Positions 27,189-36,581 of a DNA stretch of 64,000 bases are shown piece after piece. Every line of letters starts with the position of its first letter. Position 1 is the first letter of the stretch. The notes under the pieces were generated by a model, which saw nothing but the letters and a program-made list of their open reading frames with translations, was not told the DNA's origin and did no database searches. Origin of the DNA: an uncultured Pelagibacteraceae bacterium. GTDB lineage: Bacteria; Pseudomonadota; Alphaproteobacteria; Pelagibacterales; Pelagibacteraceae. Made by a program: the position numbers and the translations under genes. The stretch spans positions 33,707 to 97,706 of the forward strand of contig CACEKT010000001.1 in NCBI GenBank assembly GCA_902560225.1. The letters are read 5' to 3'.

Positions 27189-29213
27189 TTATTTTAATTT
27201 AAATGCTACCAATGCATTTCCTGTATCAACTAGATTGGAATAATTATCTTTTAAAACTCTACCTCCTGTTGAATGTACAATTATATATTGATCATCATTT
27301 GCAATATATGTTGTTGGTGGGGCTGAACCTATAAATGGAAGTTCCTTACTAAAAAGGATTTCTCCATTATTTGAGTCAAAAATATAAATTTTTTTATCTA
27401 GTGTTCCTGTAGCTATAATTATATTTCCACTTGTTGCAGTTGCTCCACCTATATTTTCAGTTCCGGTTATTGGTATTCCTTTTTTGGTTAATTCATGATA
27501 TTCACCAAAAGGTACTTGCCAGATTATTTTTCCATTATTTAAATTTAAAGCAGTTAGAGTTCCCCAAGGTGGTTTGATTGCCGGATATCCATATTTATCT
27601 TTAGCAAATTTGAATTTACTTTTATATTTAGGAATTAATTGACTTATATCTTTGTTTATTTTTATTAATTCACTTTCTACAAGTATATTGTTGCTTGTAA
27701 TATACATAATACCTTTTTTAGAGTCTACACTACCTCCCGGCCATTCTGCACCTCCATGAAAATTATATTGAAGACCTTTTTTATTAATATGATGAGGTTC
27801 GTAAAAACCAAACTTATAACTTGAATATTTTTTTGTTAATCTTAATGCTTCGTCTTTGTCATAAGACCAAATATCATCAAGTTTAAAAACATTTCTTCCA
27901 AATGGTTCTGGTAAAATAAAATCCGCTTGATAAGAACTTGTTCTTTCTCCAGGAATAGTAGAGGTTGGAACTTTTCTTTTTATATAATCATATATTGGTT
28001 CTCCAGTAACTCTATCTAATATTAATGTATTTGCTCTTTTGGTAGGTACAACAACAACATCTAACATCTCAGAGTCTTTCTTAATTTGAGTTAGCATTGG
28101 AGGAGATGGAATATCGTGATTCCAAATATCGTGTGATGTTTCTTGAAAATGCCATAGGATTTTTTTTTGTTCAATTGAGAGTGCTATCACACTGCTAGAA
28201 AATAAATTATCTCCTGGTCTTAAAGAACCATCGAAATAACTATGTGGGTTACCTGTTACAGTATATACAATTCCTCTATCTAAATCTGCGGATATCCCTC
28301 CCCATGGATTTGCTCCAGAGTTATTATATGGTTTACCTCCTACTCTATGGTTAAATTTCTTGTAATATTTTAACTTCCATTCAACTTTACCAGTATACAA
28401 GTTATAAACTTCAAATGCTCTATCCCATGTTGCTAAAATAATTTTATCTTTATAGACAACAGGAGGTAATACATTTAAACCTGTTCTAACTTTACCTTTG
28501 CTGCCAAAAGATGATATCAGTTGTCCATTTTTTGGGTCCAATGCAATTAATCTTTCTCTGTTAGAAAATAACAACCGTGGATCTTGATTATCACTTTTAT
28601 CTCCTGCCCAATAAGTTAAACCTCGTCTAGCAACAGAATTACCAAAATTTTTAGATTTCCAGATTAGATTTCCAGTAACTCCATCTATAGCAGCAATAAA
28701 CCCACCAGAGATTGGTGTATAAATAATACCATTCACTACTATTGGATTTGCTTGAATATCCCCTTCAAAACCCTCAGATCTAAATATCCAGGCTACATCT
28801 AATTTAGATACATTATTACTGTTTATTAAATCCAGATTTGAAAATCGAGTTGCATTATCATTTCCATGACTTTTGTACCAATTGTTTGTTATTTCTGGAA
28901 CTTCATTTTTACTTGTAGTGAAATTTTTATTACTTTTAATATTTATTTTATTTGGTAATGCATTTCTCTTAGCGCTATCTTCTATTGTCCAGTGATTTCT
29001 GTGAGAATTTAGAAATTTAACAAAAGTATTTTCTATCGTTTTATCTATTTTTGTATGTATTTTTTTCAGTAAATTACTGTTTAAATTTTTAAAAGAATAA
29101 GTGATACTACTTTGATTTACATAACTCGTATCAATTTTTTTATAATCTTTCCAAATCCAAAAAGTTAGAAAAAAAAAAGTAAGTATAAAAAATATAGATA
29201 ATTTTTTTTTCAT
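27189..29213 (-). CDS. PQQ-type (quinoprotein) dehydrogenase, membrane-anchored
   Basis: 674 residues. One N-terminal membrane segment (about residues 5-22, FFILTFFFLTFWIW), a spacer, then a beta-propeller with W-motif repeats: GLTYWAGD, NPWGGISADLDRGIVYTVTG, SHDIWNHDIPSPPML, and a C-terminal NIGGATATSGNIIIATG. The layout follows the quinoprotein glucose-dehydrogenase-like family that oxidises sugars or alcohols in the periplasm and feeds electrons to quinone. No pqq biosynthesis genes are in the window. It lies alone just beyond the tRNA-Leu repeat. Substrate unknown. Confidence 0.8.
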   Translation of the reverse strand: MKKKLSIFFILTFFFLTFWIWKDYKKIDTSYVNQSSITYSFKNLNSNLLKKIHTKIDKTIENTFVKFLNSHRNHWTIEDSAKRNALPNKINIKSNKNFTTSKNEVPEITNNWYKSHGNDNATRFSNLDLINSNNVSKLDVAWIFRSEGFEGDIQANPIVVNGIIYTPISGGFIAAIDGVTGNLIWKSKNFGNSVARRGLTYWAGDKSDNQDPRLLFSNRERLIALDPKNGQLISSFGSKGKVRTGLNVLPPVVYKDKIILATWDRAFEVYNLYTGKVEWKLKYYKKFNHRVGGKPYNNSGANPWGGISADLDRGIVYTVTGNPHSYFDGSLRPGDNLFSSSVIALSIEQKKILWHFQETSHDIWNHDIPSPPMLTQIKKDSEMLDVVVVPTKRANTLILDRVTGEPIYDYIKRKVPTSTIPGERTSSYQADFILPEPFGRNVFKLDDIWSYDKDEALRLTKKYSSYKFGFYEPHHINKKGLQYNFHGGAEWPGGSVDSKKGIMYITSNNILVESELIKINKDISQLIPKYKSKFKFAKDKYGYPAIKPPWGTLTALNLNNGKIIWQVPFGEYHELTKKGIPITGTENIGGATATSGNIIIATGTLDKKIYIFDSNNGEILFSKELPFIGSAPPTTYIANDDQYIIVHSTGGRVLKDNYSNLVDTGNALVAFKLK

Positions 29214-29375
29214 AGATGAGATCTATACTAATATTTATTTTCTAAAACGTTTTATTTTAATTGTTATAATATACTAAAATAAAACTATTAAGCTATTGAG
29301 TTAAGATGTCTCTTTTGTTAGTTATTCTATTTTTTTTGTAATCCTTTATTCTGCTCATATCATAAAGAAAATTTT

Positions 29376-29537
29376 CTAATTTAACATATAAATTATTGTC
29401 ATAATTATAATTACTACTATAGCCCATAAAGATAGATTTTTTAGAAACTGTTTCAATTTAGAGTTTGATTGTAAAAAAGCGGGGAGTACTAAAATAAGAA
29501 CTCCCACCATATAAATCACAGGTAAAATTTTATCCAT
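29376..29537 (-). CDS. 53-residue two-span membrane protein (not in ORF track)
   Basis: An ATG at 29535-29537 opens a 53-codon frame ending TAG, starting MDKILPVIYMVGVLILVLPA and ending with IVVIIIMTIIYMLN. Two hydrophobic spans (about 5-21 and 36-51) flank a basic loop (SNSKLKQFLKN), a sensible hairpin topology. The start overlaps the 3' end of the upstream dehydrogenase gene by 8 bases, suggesting translational coupling. Function unknown; too short for family assignment by eye. Confidence 0.6.
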   Translation of the reverse strand: MDKILPVIYMVGVLILVLPAFLQSNSKLKQFLKNLSLWAIVVIIIMTIIYMLN

Positions 29538-30543
29538 TATTTTTTGAATTATATTGAGGGTGTTTAGATAATGGACGATTTTTATGCTTTACAACAATTG
29601 AACCATCTACAACTTTTATATCATAACCCCAGTTATCCCATCCTTTCATAGATAAAGACTCGTCAAGCTCATCTTCAAGGGTTCTTGGATAAACATAACA
29701 TCCTTCTTTATCTCCATATTGTGTTCGTGCTTTATCCATTTTTTTTTTAACTTCCATATGTAGATCTAAAGGAACTTTTAAGTCGCGACCTAGTAAGTAA
29801 CTTAAATTCATATCTTTACATGCAAGATCCATTGTAAATCCAGCTTCATATTTTTGATTAAATATATGAGGAACAACTGTTTCCCAAGCAAAAGAGTTGC
29901 CTGCAGAAACTCTTATTGCATCAAAAAAATTTTCTAAATCTAGTCCTGCTTTTTTTGCAACCATCATACATTCAGATGCTGCAACCATATTAGTAAATGC
30001 AAGCATATTAGATACAACTTTTGTAATAGCACCAGCACCTATATCTCCACATAAAACAACTACCTCACCTATTGCATCTTGCAAAACTTTTTTCCAAATT
30101 TTAAAAGTTTCTTTATCACCTCCTGCTAAGCAAACCATATTATTATTTTGCAAAGCATGTACTCCTCCTGTAAGCGTAGCCTCTAACATTAAAACCCCAT
30201 ATGTTTTAGCTTTATTTGCTAATTTTTGAGTTTGTTTAAAATTAGTTGTTGATGTGTCTATCCATACTGTACCAACTGAAGCATTTTGTAATAATCCATT
30301 TTCACCATCAACAGCCTCAAGAATATGTTCGGGCTTAGGTAAACATGTTATCACTGCATTACATTGTTTTGTAAGATTTTTAATAGAACTTGCTTTAACA
30401 ACTTTTTGAGGAATACTATTTAGTTTTTTTGTATCAATATCAAATGCAACTAATTTATAATTATTAGATTTATATAGGTTATATAAAATTGGAGTACCTG
30501 CATTTCCTAAGCCAATAACTCCTATGGTTAAAGCTTCTTTCAT
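29530..30543 (-). CDS. 3-hydroxyisobutyrate dehydrogenase family oxidoreductase
   Basis: 337 residues. N-terminal Rossmann fold with IGVIGLGNAGTPILYNL, the substrate-loop ATLTGGVHALQNNNMVCLAGG, and the catalytic-lysine motif GDIGAGAITKVVSNML; the C-terminal all-alpha domain is followed by a longer tail than usual (about 40 residues ending KHPQYNSKNNG). The family reduces or oxidises beta-hydroxyacids with NAD(P) (3-hydroxyisobutyrate, tartronate semialdehyde and others). Specific substrate is not deducible. Confidence 0.82.
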   Translation of the reverse strand: MKEALTIGVIGLGNAGTPILYNLYKSNNYKLVAFDIDTKKLNSIPQKVVKASSIKNLTKQCNAVITCLPKPEHILEAVDGENGLLQNASVGTVWIDTSTTNFKQTQKLANKAKTYGVLMLEATLTGGVHALQNNNMVCLAGGDKETFKIWKKVLQDAIGEVVVLCGDIGAGAITKVVSNMLAFTNMVAASECMMVAKKAGLDLENFFDAIRVSAGNSFAWETVVPHIFNQKYEAGFTMDLACKDMNLSYLLGRDLKVPLDLHMEVKKKMDKARTQYGDKEGCYVYPRTLEDELDESLSMKGWDNWGYDIKVVDGSIVVKHKNRPLSKHPQYNSKNNG

Positions 30544-30621
30544 AGATTATTTCCTTTTTAAGTTTTAATAATAAAACTTACCTATCTATTGGAGATGCAT
30601 CTACAAAAAATTATGTAATTT

Positions 30622-31626
30622 TTAAAACTCTTTATTTTTCCAGGTATCAGGAGTAAATTTGTTATTAATTTCTAAATCGTAATTATACTCAAATTTTTTA
30701 GGACCTTTTATTTTGATATAATTAATTACTTTGTCTATAGCATCACTTAAATTCACAGATGTTTTATAATTTAAATATTTTCTTGCTTTATTAGATGAGC
30801 AGATAGCATGTTTTACTTCATTTGGTCTATCCTTAACATATTGGGCAGGTTCATTGTATTGTAATTTATTACAAAGCATTTTATAAAGCTCGTTAATAGA
30901 AATACTTTCTTCATCAGGGCCTATATTAAATGTTTCAGATAAAATTTCTTTGTTCGTTATAAGTTGATTTAAACAATAAAGACAATCATCTATATCTGAA
31001 AAATTTCTTGTTTGTTCTCCATCGCCATAAATAATGGGTTTTCTTTTCTGTAAAATTAAATTCGTCATTATAGAAACTACATTTCTATAAGGGTCATCAT
31101 ATTTTTGTTTAGGACCTATAATATTGTGTGGTACAGCAATATTGTATTCTATATTATGTGTTTTTGCTAAAATTTTAAGTGTGTTTTCCGCTGCTAATTT
31201 TGAAACACCATAAGGATCAACAGGATTAACCTTTTGCTCTTCAAAAAATGGTGGCTTCACATCTCCATATCTTGCCATTGAGGAGCAAAATACAATTCGT
31301 TTTACATTGTTTTGTATTGCAGCAGTAAAAACTGATACTGAACCTATATAATTACTTTTGCATATTAGGTATGGAGAGAAGGAAGATAAACCTTCATGAG
31401 GATAAGCCGCAGTATGTACAACAATATCTACATCTTTGATTATTTTTGTCATTTCTTCAAGGTTTTCACAATTTGCCTTAAAAAAATTTACTTTATTTTT
31501 ATCGATATTATCTAAAGTGCCTCCTATTAAATTATCACATCCAGAAACTTTAAAATTTTTTTTAAGATAGTACTCAGCTAAATTTGCACCTAAAAATCCT
31601 GCAATACCTGTTATAAATATTTTCAT
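30622..31626 (-). CDS. NAD-dependent sugar epimerase/dehydratase (extended SDR)
   Basis: 334 residues. MKIFITGIAGFLGANLAEYY supplies the glycine-rich NAD motif; catalytic Ser is in VFCSSMARYG and the Tyr-x3-Lys in DPYGVSKLAAE. C-terminal substrate domain includes RNFSDIDDCLYCL and FNIGPDEESISINEL. It resembles UDP-glucose 4-epimerases and related nucleotide-sugar enzymes. It stands next to a GT17-like glycosyltransferase, so cell-surface glycan synthesis is likely. Confidence 0.85.
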   Translation of the reverse strand: MKIFITGIAGFLGANLAEYYLKKNFKVSGCDNLIGGTLDNIDKNKVNFFKANCENLEEMTKIIKDVDIVVHTAAYPHEGLSSFSPYLICKSNYIGSVSVFTAAIQNNVKRIVFCSSMARYGDVKPPFFEEQKVNPVDPYGVSKLAAENTLKILAKTHNIEYNIAVPHNIIGPKQKYDDPYRNVVSIMTNLILQKRKPIIYGDGEQTRNFSDIDDCLYCLNQLITNKEILSETFNIGPDEESISINELYKMLCNKLQYNEPAQYVKDRPNEVKHAICSSNKARKYLNYKTSVNLSDAIDKVINYIKIKGPKKFEYNYDLEINNKFTPDTWKNKEF

Positions 31627-31681
31627 TATTAATATTTTTTAATTTAATTTAAAAAAATTTAAAAATTCCTTAATAAAAATT

Positions 31682-32578
31682 TTAATCAAAATCAAACCAT
31701 TCTTTATATTTTTCTTTATTATTTTGTATATATTTTGGTAATTTTTCTAGCTCAAATGTTTTAAGCTTGAATTCATTTCCGTATTTATCCATCTTTGTAT
31801 CTGCTAAATGATCATGATCAATTTTTTTATTTTTAATTAATTCTTTTATTTTTTCTACATTTTTTCCTGATACTCTATATTCATCGTGATGTTCGGCATC
31901 TAACTCTTTTAGATGGATATCTTCTGGAGTTTGAAGTCTTGTAAAATGCCAACCACCGTTTTTTATTATTTTTAAACTTATTTGTTTATCAAATTTAAAA
32001 ATAGTATCTAATCTATAAAAAGGATACTTTTTTGGTTTTATTTGTCTAAGTTTTTCAAAAGATTCAAGATATTTTTTTTTACATCCTTTTGTACCAAACC
32101 AATTAACTCTATCTAAATATAAATTAAGCTTATAATAAAAAAGTTTTTGTTCGAATAAGACATATTTTTTATCAAAAGCTTTAAAATCAAAACTATCTAA
32201 ATCAGGAAATTCATCGTTATCACTGTACAAAATGAAATCATTTTCATCAGCAATATCAAGACCTTTAAAAAGTTTATTTCTTTGATGAGCTATTCTATTA
32301 ATAGCATTATGCCTATAATTTTCTGGTAATTCTTTTCTATCATTATAATTTTTATCGAATATTAATCCTTCAGGCTCGTCATCTGAAATAATATAAATAA
32401 TTTTATCTTTAAAATTAGAAAATTTATTTATATCAAAATTTAATTTTTTTTTTCTGCCGCTATGTGAAAATGTGGACTCACAAATAACAAATTTGTCAAC
32501 ATATTTAGATAAAATATTTAATCTTAAATCTAAAATTAAATCTTCATCATGATACAATGTGCAATCAAAAATTTTCAT
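31682..32578 (-). CDS. Glycosyltransferase, GT17-like
   Basis: 298 residues. The start MKIFDCTLYHDEDLILDLRL, the YVDKFVICESTFSHSGRKKK segment and LYSDNDEFPDLDSF (an Asp-rich nucleotide-sugar/metal motif) match the GT17 family, named for eukaryotic beta-1,4-N-acetylglucosaminyltransferase III and common in bacterial surface loci. HFTRLQTPEDIHLKELDAEH near residue 210 is also typical. Adjacent to an epimerase. The acceptor is unknown. Confidence 0.78.
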   Translation of the reverse strand: MKIFDCTLYHDEDLILDLRLNILSKYVDKFVICESTFSHSGRKKKLNFDINKFSNFKDKIIYIISDDEPEGLIFDKNYNDRKELPENYRHNAINRIAHQRNKLFKGLDIADENDFILYSDNDEFPDLDSFDFKAFDKKYVLFEQKLFYYKLNLYLDRVNWFGTKGCKKKYLESFEKLRQIKPKKYPFYRLDTIFKFDKQISLKIIKNGGWHFTRLQTPEDIHLKELDAEHHDEYRVSGKNVEKIKELIKNKKIDHDHLADTKMDKYGNEFKLKTFELEKLPKYIQNNKEKYKEWFDFD

Positions 32579-32607
32579 GTAAAGTTATTATATTCAATTA
32601 ATAAAGT

Positions 32608-33051
32608 TTACCAATCAATTTTATAATTTAATTTGTAACTTGGAATTCTCTTTTTTAAATAATTTAAATCTAAACCACAATCTTTATAACCCTGAATAAT
32701 AGTATGCAAATAAGTTGAATTTGGTTTTTTTTTAAAATAAACTTTTTGAATATATATCAATACTTCCTTTCCATTTATTTTAAAATATTCTTTTTGATAA
32801 TAATTATAATCCACACCCTCATAGCCATCTAATTCTTTTTCATCATTTTTTGATATGCTCCAAACTGCTCCTGGCACATTAAAGTTTTTATTTTTAATAA
32901 CATTGGCATGTCCATATATGGATTTATCAGTTTTATGACTGAAACAAAGATTAAAACCTTTTAAAGTAAATTTTTTTATAAAAGACGAACCTTTACATCT
33001 TTGTGCCATTTGTTTATGATTTAAATTACTGCCGTAAGCAAAATATAACAT
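32608..33051 (-). CDS. Gamma-glutamylcyclotransferase-like (AIG2/GGCT fold) protein
   Basis: 147 residues starting MLYFAYGSNLNHKQMAQRC, with the family YGSN substrate-binding loop and the catalytic-type glutamate in LDGYEGVDYNYYQKE. The fold cleaves gamma-glutamyl amines to 5-oxoproline or handles related amides. Start codon overlaps the cinA-like stop by one base. Substrate uncertain. Confidence 0.8.
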   Translation of the reverse strand: MLYFAYGSNLNHKQMAQRCKGSSFIKKFTLKGFNLCFSHKTDKSIYGHANVIKNKNFNVPGAVWSISKNDEKELDGYEGVDYNYYQKEYFKINGKEVLIYIQKVYFKKKPNSTYLHTIIQGYKDCGLDLNYLKKRIPSYKLNYKIDW

Positions 33052-33803
33052 TAACGTTTTTCAGCTATTTGAATATTTTTTTCTTTTACAAGTTTCATTA
33101 TTTCTAAATTACAATTATCTATCTTATTTTGGTCTGTGCTTCTCATAACTATTGAAACTCCTAACTTGCCCGCTTGAAAAAAAGGATAACTGCCTATTTC
33201 TACTTCTTTATTTTTATCTTGAATACTTGTTAGTGATTTTGCTATTTCACTTTCAACTGTTCTTAAATTAATTGTAAGACTTAAGATTGGTTCTCCACCA
33301 ACAATCTTATTTGTTATACCACCTAACATTGATTTTAATATTGATGGAACACCTGGCAAACAAAATACATTTTCAATGCTAAATCCTGGTGCTCCACTTG
33401 TAGGATTTAAAATTAATCCAGCATTCTCAGGCATCCAAATCATTTTTTGTCTACCTTTATTAAATTCTCCAGGTTTGTAATATTTCTCAAGAATTTTAAA
33501 AGCTTCTTTATGAATTTCGTATTTTAATCCAAACGCTTTTGATATTGCTTCAGCAGTTATATCATCGTGAGTAGGACCTATTCCACCTGTAGTAAAAACA
33601 TAATCGTAAGTTGATCTAAGAAAATTTACAGTATCTACAATTGTTTTTTCAATATCTGGTATAACCCTAACCTCTACTACCTTAACACCAATAGAATTAA
33701 GCCATGTTGCTAATGTTGATGTATTAGTATCTTGGGTTCTACCTGATAAAATTTCATTACCAATTATTAGAATTCCAGCATTAACTTTTGCTTTTTTAGC
33801 CAT
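33051..33803 (-). CDS. CinA-type molybdopterin-binding domain protein
   Basis: 250 residues. NAGILIIGNEILSGRTQDTNT, FTTGGIGPTHDDITAEAISK and the CLPGVPSILKSML segment define the MoaB/Mog-like domain found at the N-terminus of CinA. The C-terminal NMN deamidase domain of full CinA is absent, so this is a stand-alone domain; similar proteins in alphaproteobacteria are called competence/damage-inducible protein A. Its start is only 20 bases from the divergent sfsA, so one or both promoters must lie inside coding sequence. Confidence 0.83.
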   Translation of the reverse strand: MAKKAKVNAGILIIGNEILSGRTQDTNTSTLATWLNSIGVKVVEVRVIPDIEKTIVDTVNFLRSTYDYVFTTGGIGPTHDDITAEAISKAFGLKYEIHKEAFKILEKYYKPGEFNKGRQKMIWMPENAGLILNPTSGAPGFSIENVFCLPGVPSILKSMLGGITNKIVGGEPILSLTINLRTVESEIAKSLTSIQDKNKEVEIGSYPFFQAGKLGVSIVMRSTDQNKIDNCNLEIMKLVKEKNIQIAEKR

Positions 33804-33823
33804 ATGAAATATATAATTTAGTG

Positions 33824-34522
33824 ATGGAATTTACCAATTCTTTAATAAAAGGCAAACTAATCAAGAGATACAAAAGGTTCTTTACTGACGTACAATTAAG
33901 TAAAGAAATCGTTACAGCTCATTGTCCAAATACTGGTTCAATGAAAGGGCTACTAGATGAAGGAAATGAAGTCTATTTATTGCCAAATAATGATCCAAAA
34001 AGAAAACTTAAATATGGACTTGAAATTATAAAATCTAGAAAAAATTTAGTAGGTGTTAATACTAATATGGCAAACAGGATAGTTGAACATGGACTTAAAA
34101 ATAATTTAATAAAAGAGCTTAGTAATAAAAATACCATTAAGCCTGAAGTTTTTTACAATAAAGAGACAAGATTTGATTTTTTATTAGAGAAAAAGGAACA
34201 AAAAACTTTTGTTGAGGTTAAAAATGTTACATTATTTAGAGAAAAAGAGACCGCAGAATTTCCAGATGCTCCAACAGCAAGAGGTATTAAGCATTTATTG
34301 ACCCTTATTGATGCCATAAAAAAAGGATATAAAACTTATTTAATATTTTTGGTTCAAATCCAAAACATGGAATATTTTAAAATAGCTAAAGATATTGATG
34401 AAGAATATTATAAAAATTATTTAAAAGCTAAAAAAGCTGGAGTAAATTTTTTAGCGTATAGATGTGCTATAAGTTCTGAGAAAATTTTTATAGATAAAAA
34501 ACTTAAAATTATTAATGACTGA
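33824..34522 (+). CDS. sfsA: SfsA family DNA/RNA nuclease-like protein
   Basis: 232 residues. SLIKGKLIKRYKRFFTDVQL, AHCPNTGSMKGLLDEGNEV, and the nuclease-like core (FDFLLE...TFVEVKNVTLF) followed by FPDAPTARGIKHL are diagnostic of SfsA, first named for sugar fermentation stimulation and now thought to bind or cut nucleic acid. The track starts at GTG 33821; the adjacent ATG at 33824 is the more likely start. Overlaps map by 8 bases. Confidence 0.9.
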   Translation: MEFTNSLIKGKLIKRYKRFFTDVQLSKEIVTAHCPNTGSMKGLLDEGNEVYLLPNNDPKRKLKYGLEIIKSRKNLVGVNTNMANRIVEHGLKNNLIKELSNKNTIKPEVFYNKETRFDFLLEKKEQKTFVEVKNVTLFREKETAEFPDAPTARGIKHLLTLIDAIKKGYKTYLIFLVQIQNMEYFKIAKDIDEEYYKNYLKAKKAGVNFLAYRCAISSEKIFIDKKLKIIND

Positions 34523-35285
34523 ATATAAAGAAAAATTTGAAAAAATGAGAGCTGCTGGAAAACTTGCAGCAAGAGCATTGGATATGTTAACAGAAAATAT
34601 TAAAGAAGGTGTCTCTACAAATTATATCGATAAATTAGGATATGAATTTATAAGAGACAATGGTGGTCACTCTGCTCCACTTTATTATAGAGGATTTACA
34701 AAATCTCTATGCACATCTTTAAATCATGTTATCTGTCATGGAATACCGTCTGACAGAATACTACAAGATGGCGAAGCATTAAATGTTGACGTAACCGCAA
34801 TAGTTGATGGTCACTACGGTGATACAAGTAGAATGTTTTGTATAGGTCAAACTCCTGTTAAACTTAACAATCTAATTGATGCAACACATGAGTCAATGAT
34901 GAGAGCAATTAGGATTTTAAAACCTGGAATTAAATTAGGTGATATTGGCTATGAAATTCAATCATATATTGAAGATAAAGGTTTTTCAGTTGTAAGAGAT
35001 TTTTGTGGCCATGGTATAAGTACTACGTTTCATGAACCTCCAAATATTTTACATTATGGAAGTAAAAATTCAGGCATGGATTTAAGACCTGGTATGACTT
35101 TTACTATTGAACCTATGATTAATGCAGGTAAATATGACGTTAAAATGTTAAATGATGGATGGACTGCAGTTACAAAGGATAAATCTTTATCAGCACAATT
35201 TGAACATACATTAGGAATAACTGAAAATGGTTATGAAATCTTTACAGAATCTGCTAAAGGTTATGTAAAGCCTCCATACTTATAA
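34515..35285 (+). CDS. map: Methionine aminopeptidase, type I
   Basis: 256 residues. All five metal ligands are in recognisable motifs: NVDVTAIVDGHYGDTSRMF (two Asp), GHGISTTFHEPPNI (His), FTIEPMIN (Glu) and FEHTLGITENG (Glu). It removes the initiator Met from new proteins; for the Anbu peptidase in this window this step would expose the catalytic Thr. Head of the map-pur run, 3 bases ahead of purB. Confidence 0.96.
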   Translation: MTEYKEKFEKMRAAGKLAARALDMLTENIKEGVSTNYIDKLGYEFIRDNGGHSAPLYYRGFTKSLCTSLNHVICHGIPSDRILQDGEALNVDVTAIVDGHYGDTSRMFCIGQTPVKLNNLIDATHESMMRAIRILKPGIKLGDIGYEIQSYIEDKGFSVVRDFCGHGISTTFHEPPNILHYGSKNSGMDLRPGMTFTIEPMINAGKYDVKMLNDGWTAVTKDKSLSAQFEHTLGITENGYEIFTESAKGYVKPPYL

Positions 35286-35288
35286 TTA

Positions 35289-36581
35289 ATGATAAAAAGA
35301 TACTCGCGAAAAGAATTGACTGACATTTGGTCAGAAGAAAATAAATATAAAATTTGGTTAGATGTAGAAGTAGCTGCTGCTCAAGCTATGGAAAAACTTG
35401 GTCAAATACCAAAGGGTGTTTCTTCAGTAGTTCGAAAAAAAGCAAAAATAAATGTAAAAAGAATTCATCAAATTGAAGGTCAGGTTAAACATGATGTTAT
35501 TGCATTTCTAACTTCTATTACTGAAAAAGCCGGTATTAAAGCTAGATATCTTCATCAAGGAATGACTTCATCAGATGTTTTGGATACTAGTTTTAACATT
35601 CAATTGGTTCAGTCTGGAAAAATTATTCTTAAAGATTTAAACGAAATTCTTAAAGTACTTAAAAAACAAGCAAAAAAATATAAATTTACTCCTTGTATGG
35701 GTCGAAGCCATGGGATACATGCTGAGCCAATAACTTTTGGTCTTAAATTGGCATCTTTTTATGAAGAATTTAAAAGAAACAGAAAAAGACTTATAAATGC
35801 AATAGATGAAGTATCTACATGTGCTATATCAGGAGCTGTAGGGACATTTGCTAATATAAATCCTAATGTAGAGAAACATGTTGCAAAAAAAATTGGTTTA
35901 AAAGTTGAACCTATCTCAACTCAAGTAATTCCAAGGGACCGTCATGCTTTTTATTTTTCTGTACTAGGAATTATAGCAGGTTCAATTGAGAGAGTAGCAA
36001 CAGAAATTAGACATTTGCAAAGAACAGAGGTTTACGAATTACAAGAATATTTTTCAAAAAAACAAAAAGGATCTTCAGCAATGCCCCATAAAAAAAATCC
36101 AATATTGAGTGAAAATTTAACTGGTCTTGCAAGAATGGTTAGAAGTATGGTAAATCCAGCTTTAGAAAATATTGCTCTATGGCATGAAAGAGATATTTCG
36201 CATTCAAGTGTTGAAAGAAATATTGGCCCTGATGCCAACATAACATTAGATTTTGCTTTAGTGAGACTAACTAACATTTTAGAAAATATGATTATTTATC
36301 CAAAAAAAATGTTGCAGAATTTAAATATTACTAAAGGACTAATTTTCTCTCAAGAAGTAATGCTTGAGCTGACTAAATCTGGATTATCTAGAGAGCAATC
36401 TTATAAGATGGTTCAAAATTATTCTAAAAAATGTTTTGCTGAAAATTTAAATTTATATGATGTTATCAGTTCTGATAAGTTAATTATGAGAAAAATTTCT
36501 TTAAAAAAACTAAAGTCTATATTTAGTTACTCAAAACATTTAAAAAATGTAAATTTCATTTTTAGAAGAGTATTTAAGTAA
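35289..36581 (+). CDS. purB: Adenylosuccinate lyase
   Basis: 430 residues. The fumarase-superfamily signature GSSAMPHKKNPILSE, the catalytic MGRSHGIHAEPITFG and HQGMTSSDVLDTS are present. It catalyses two steps of purine synthesis (SAICAR to AICAR and adenylosuccinate to AMP). The stop overlaps the purC ATG by one base. Confidence 0.96.
   Translation: MIKRYSRKELTDIWSEENKYKIWLDVEVAAAQAMEKLGQIPKGVSSVVRKKAKINVKRIHQIEGQVKHDVIAFLTSITEKAGIKARYLHQGMTSSDVLDTSFNIQLVQSGKIILKDLNEILKVLKKQAKKYKFTPCMGRSHGIHAEPITFGLKLASFYEEFKRNRKRLINAIDEVSTCAISGAVGTFANINPNVEKHVAKKIGLKVEPISTQVIPRDRHAFYFSVLGIIAGSIERVATEIRHLQRTEVYELQEYFSKKQKGSSAMPHKKNPILSENLTGLARMVRSMVNPALENIALWHERDISHSSVERNIGPDANITLDFALVRLTNILENMIIYPKKMLQNLNITKGLIFSQEVMLELTKSGLSREQSYKMVQNYSKKCFAENLNLYDVISSDKLIMRKISLKKLKSIFSYSKHLKNVNFIFRRVFK

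Noticed and set aside
29293-29358. 21-codon minus-strand frame MSRIKDYKKNRITNKRDILTQ after the 53-residue gene
   Set aside because: Too short, no coupling and no recognisable feature; AT-rich spacer can give such frames by chance.
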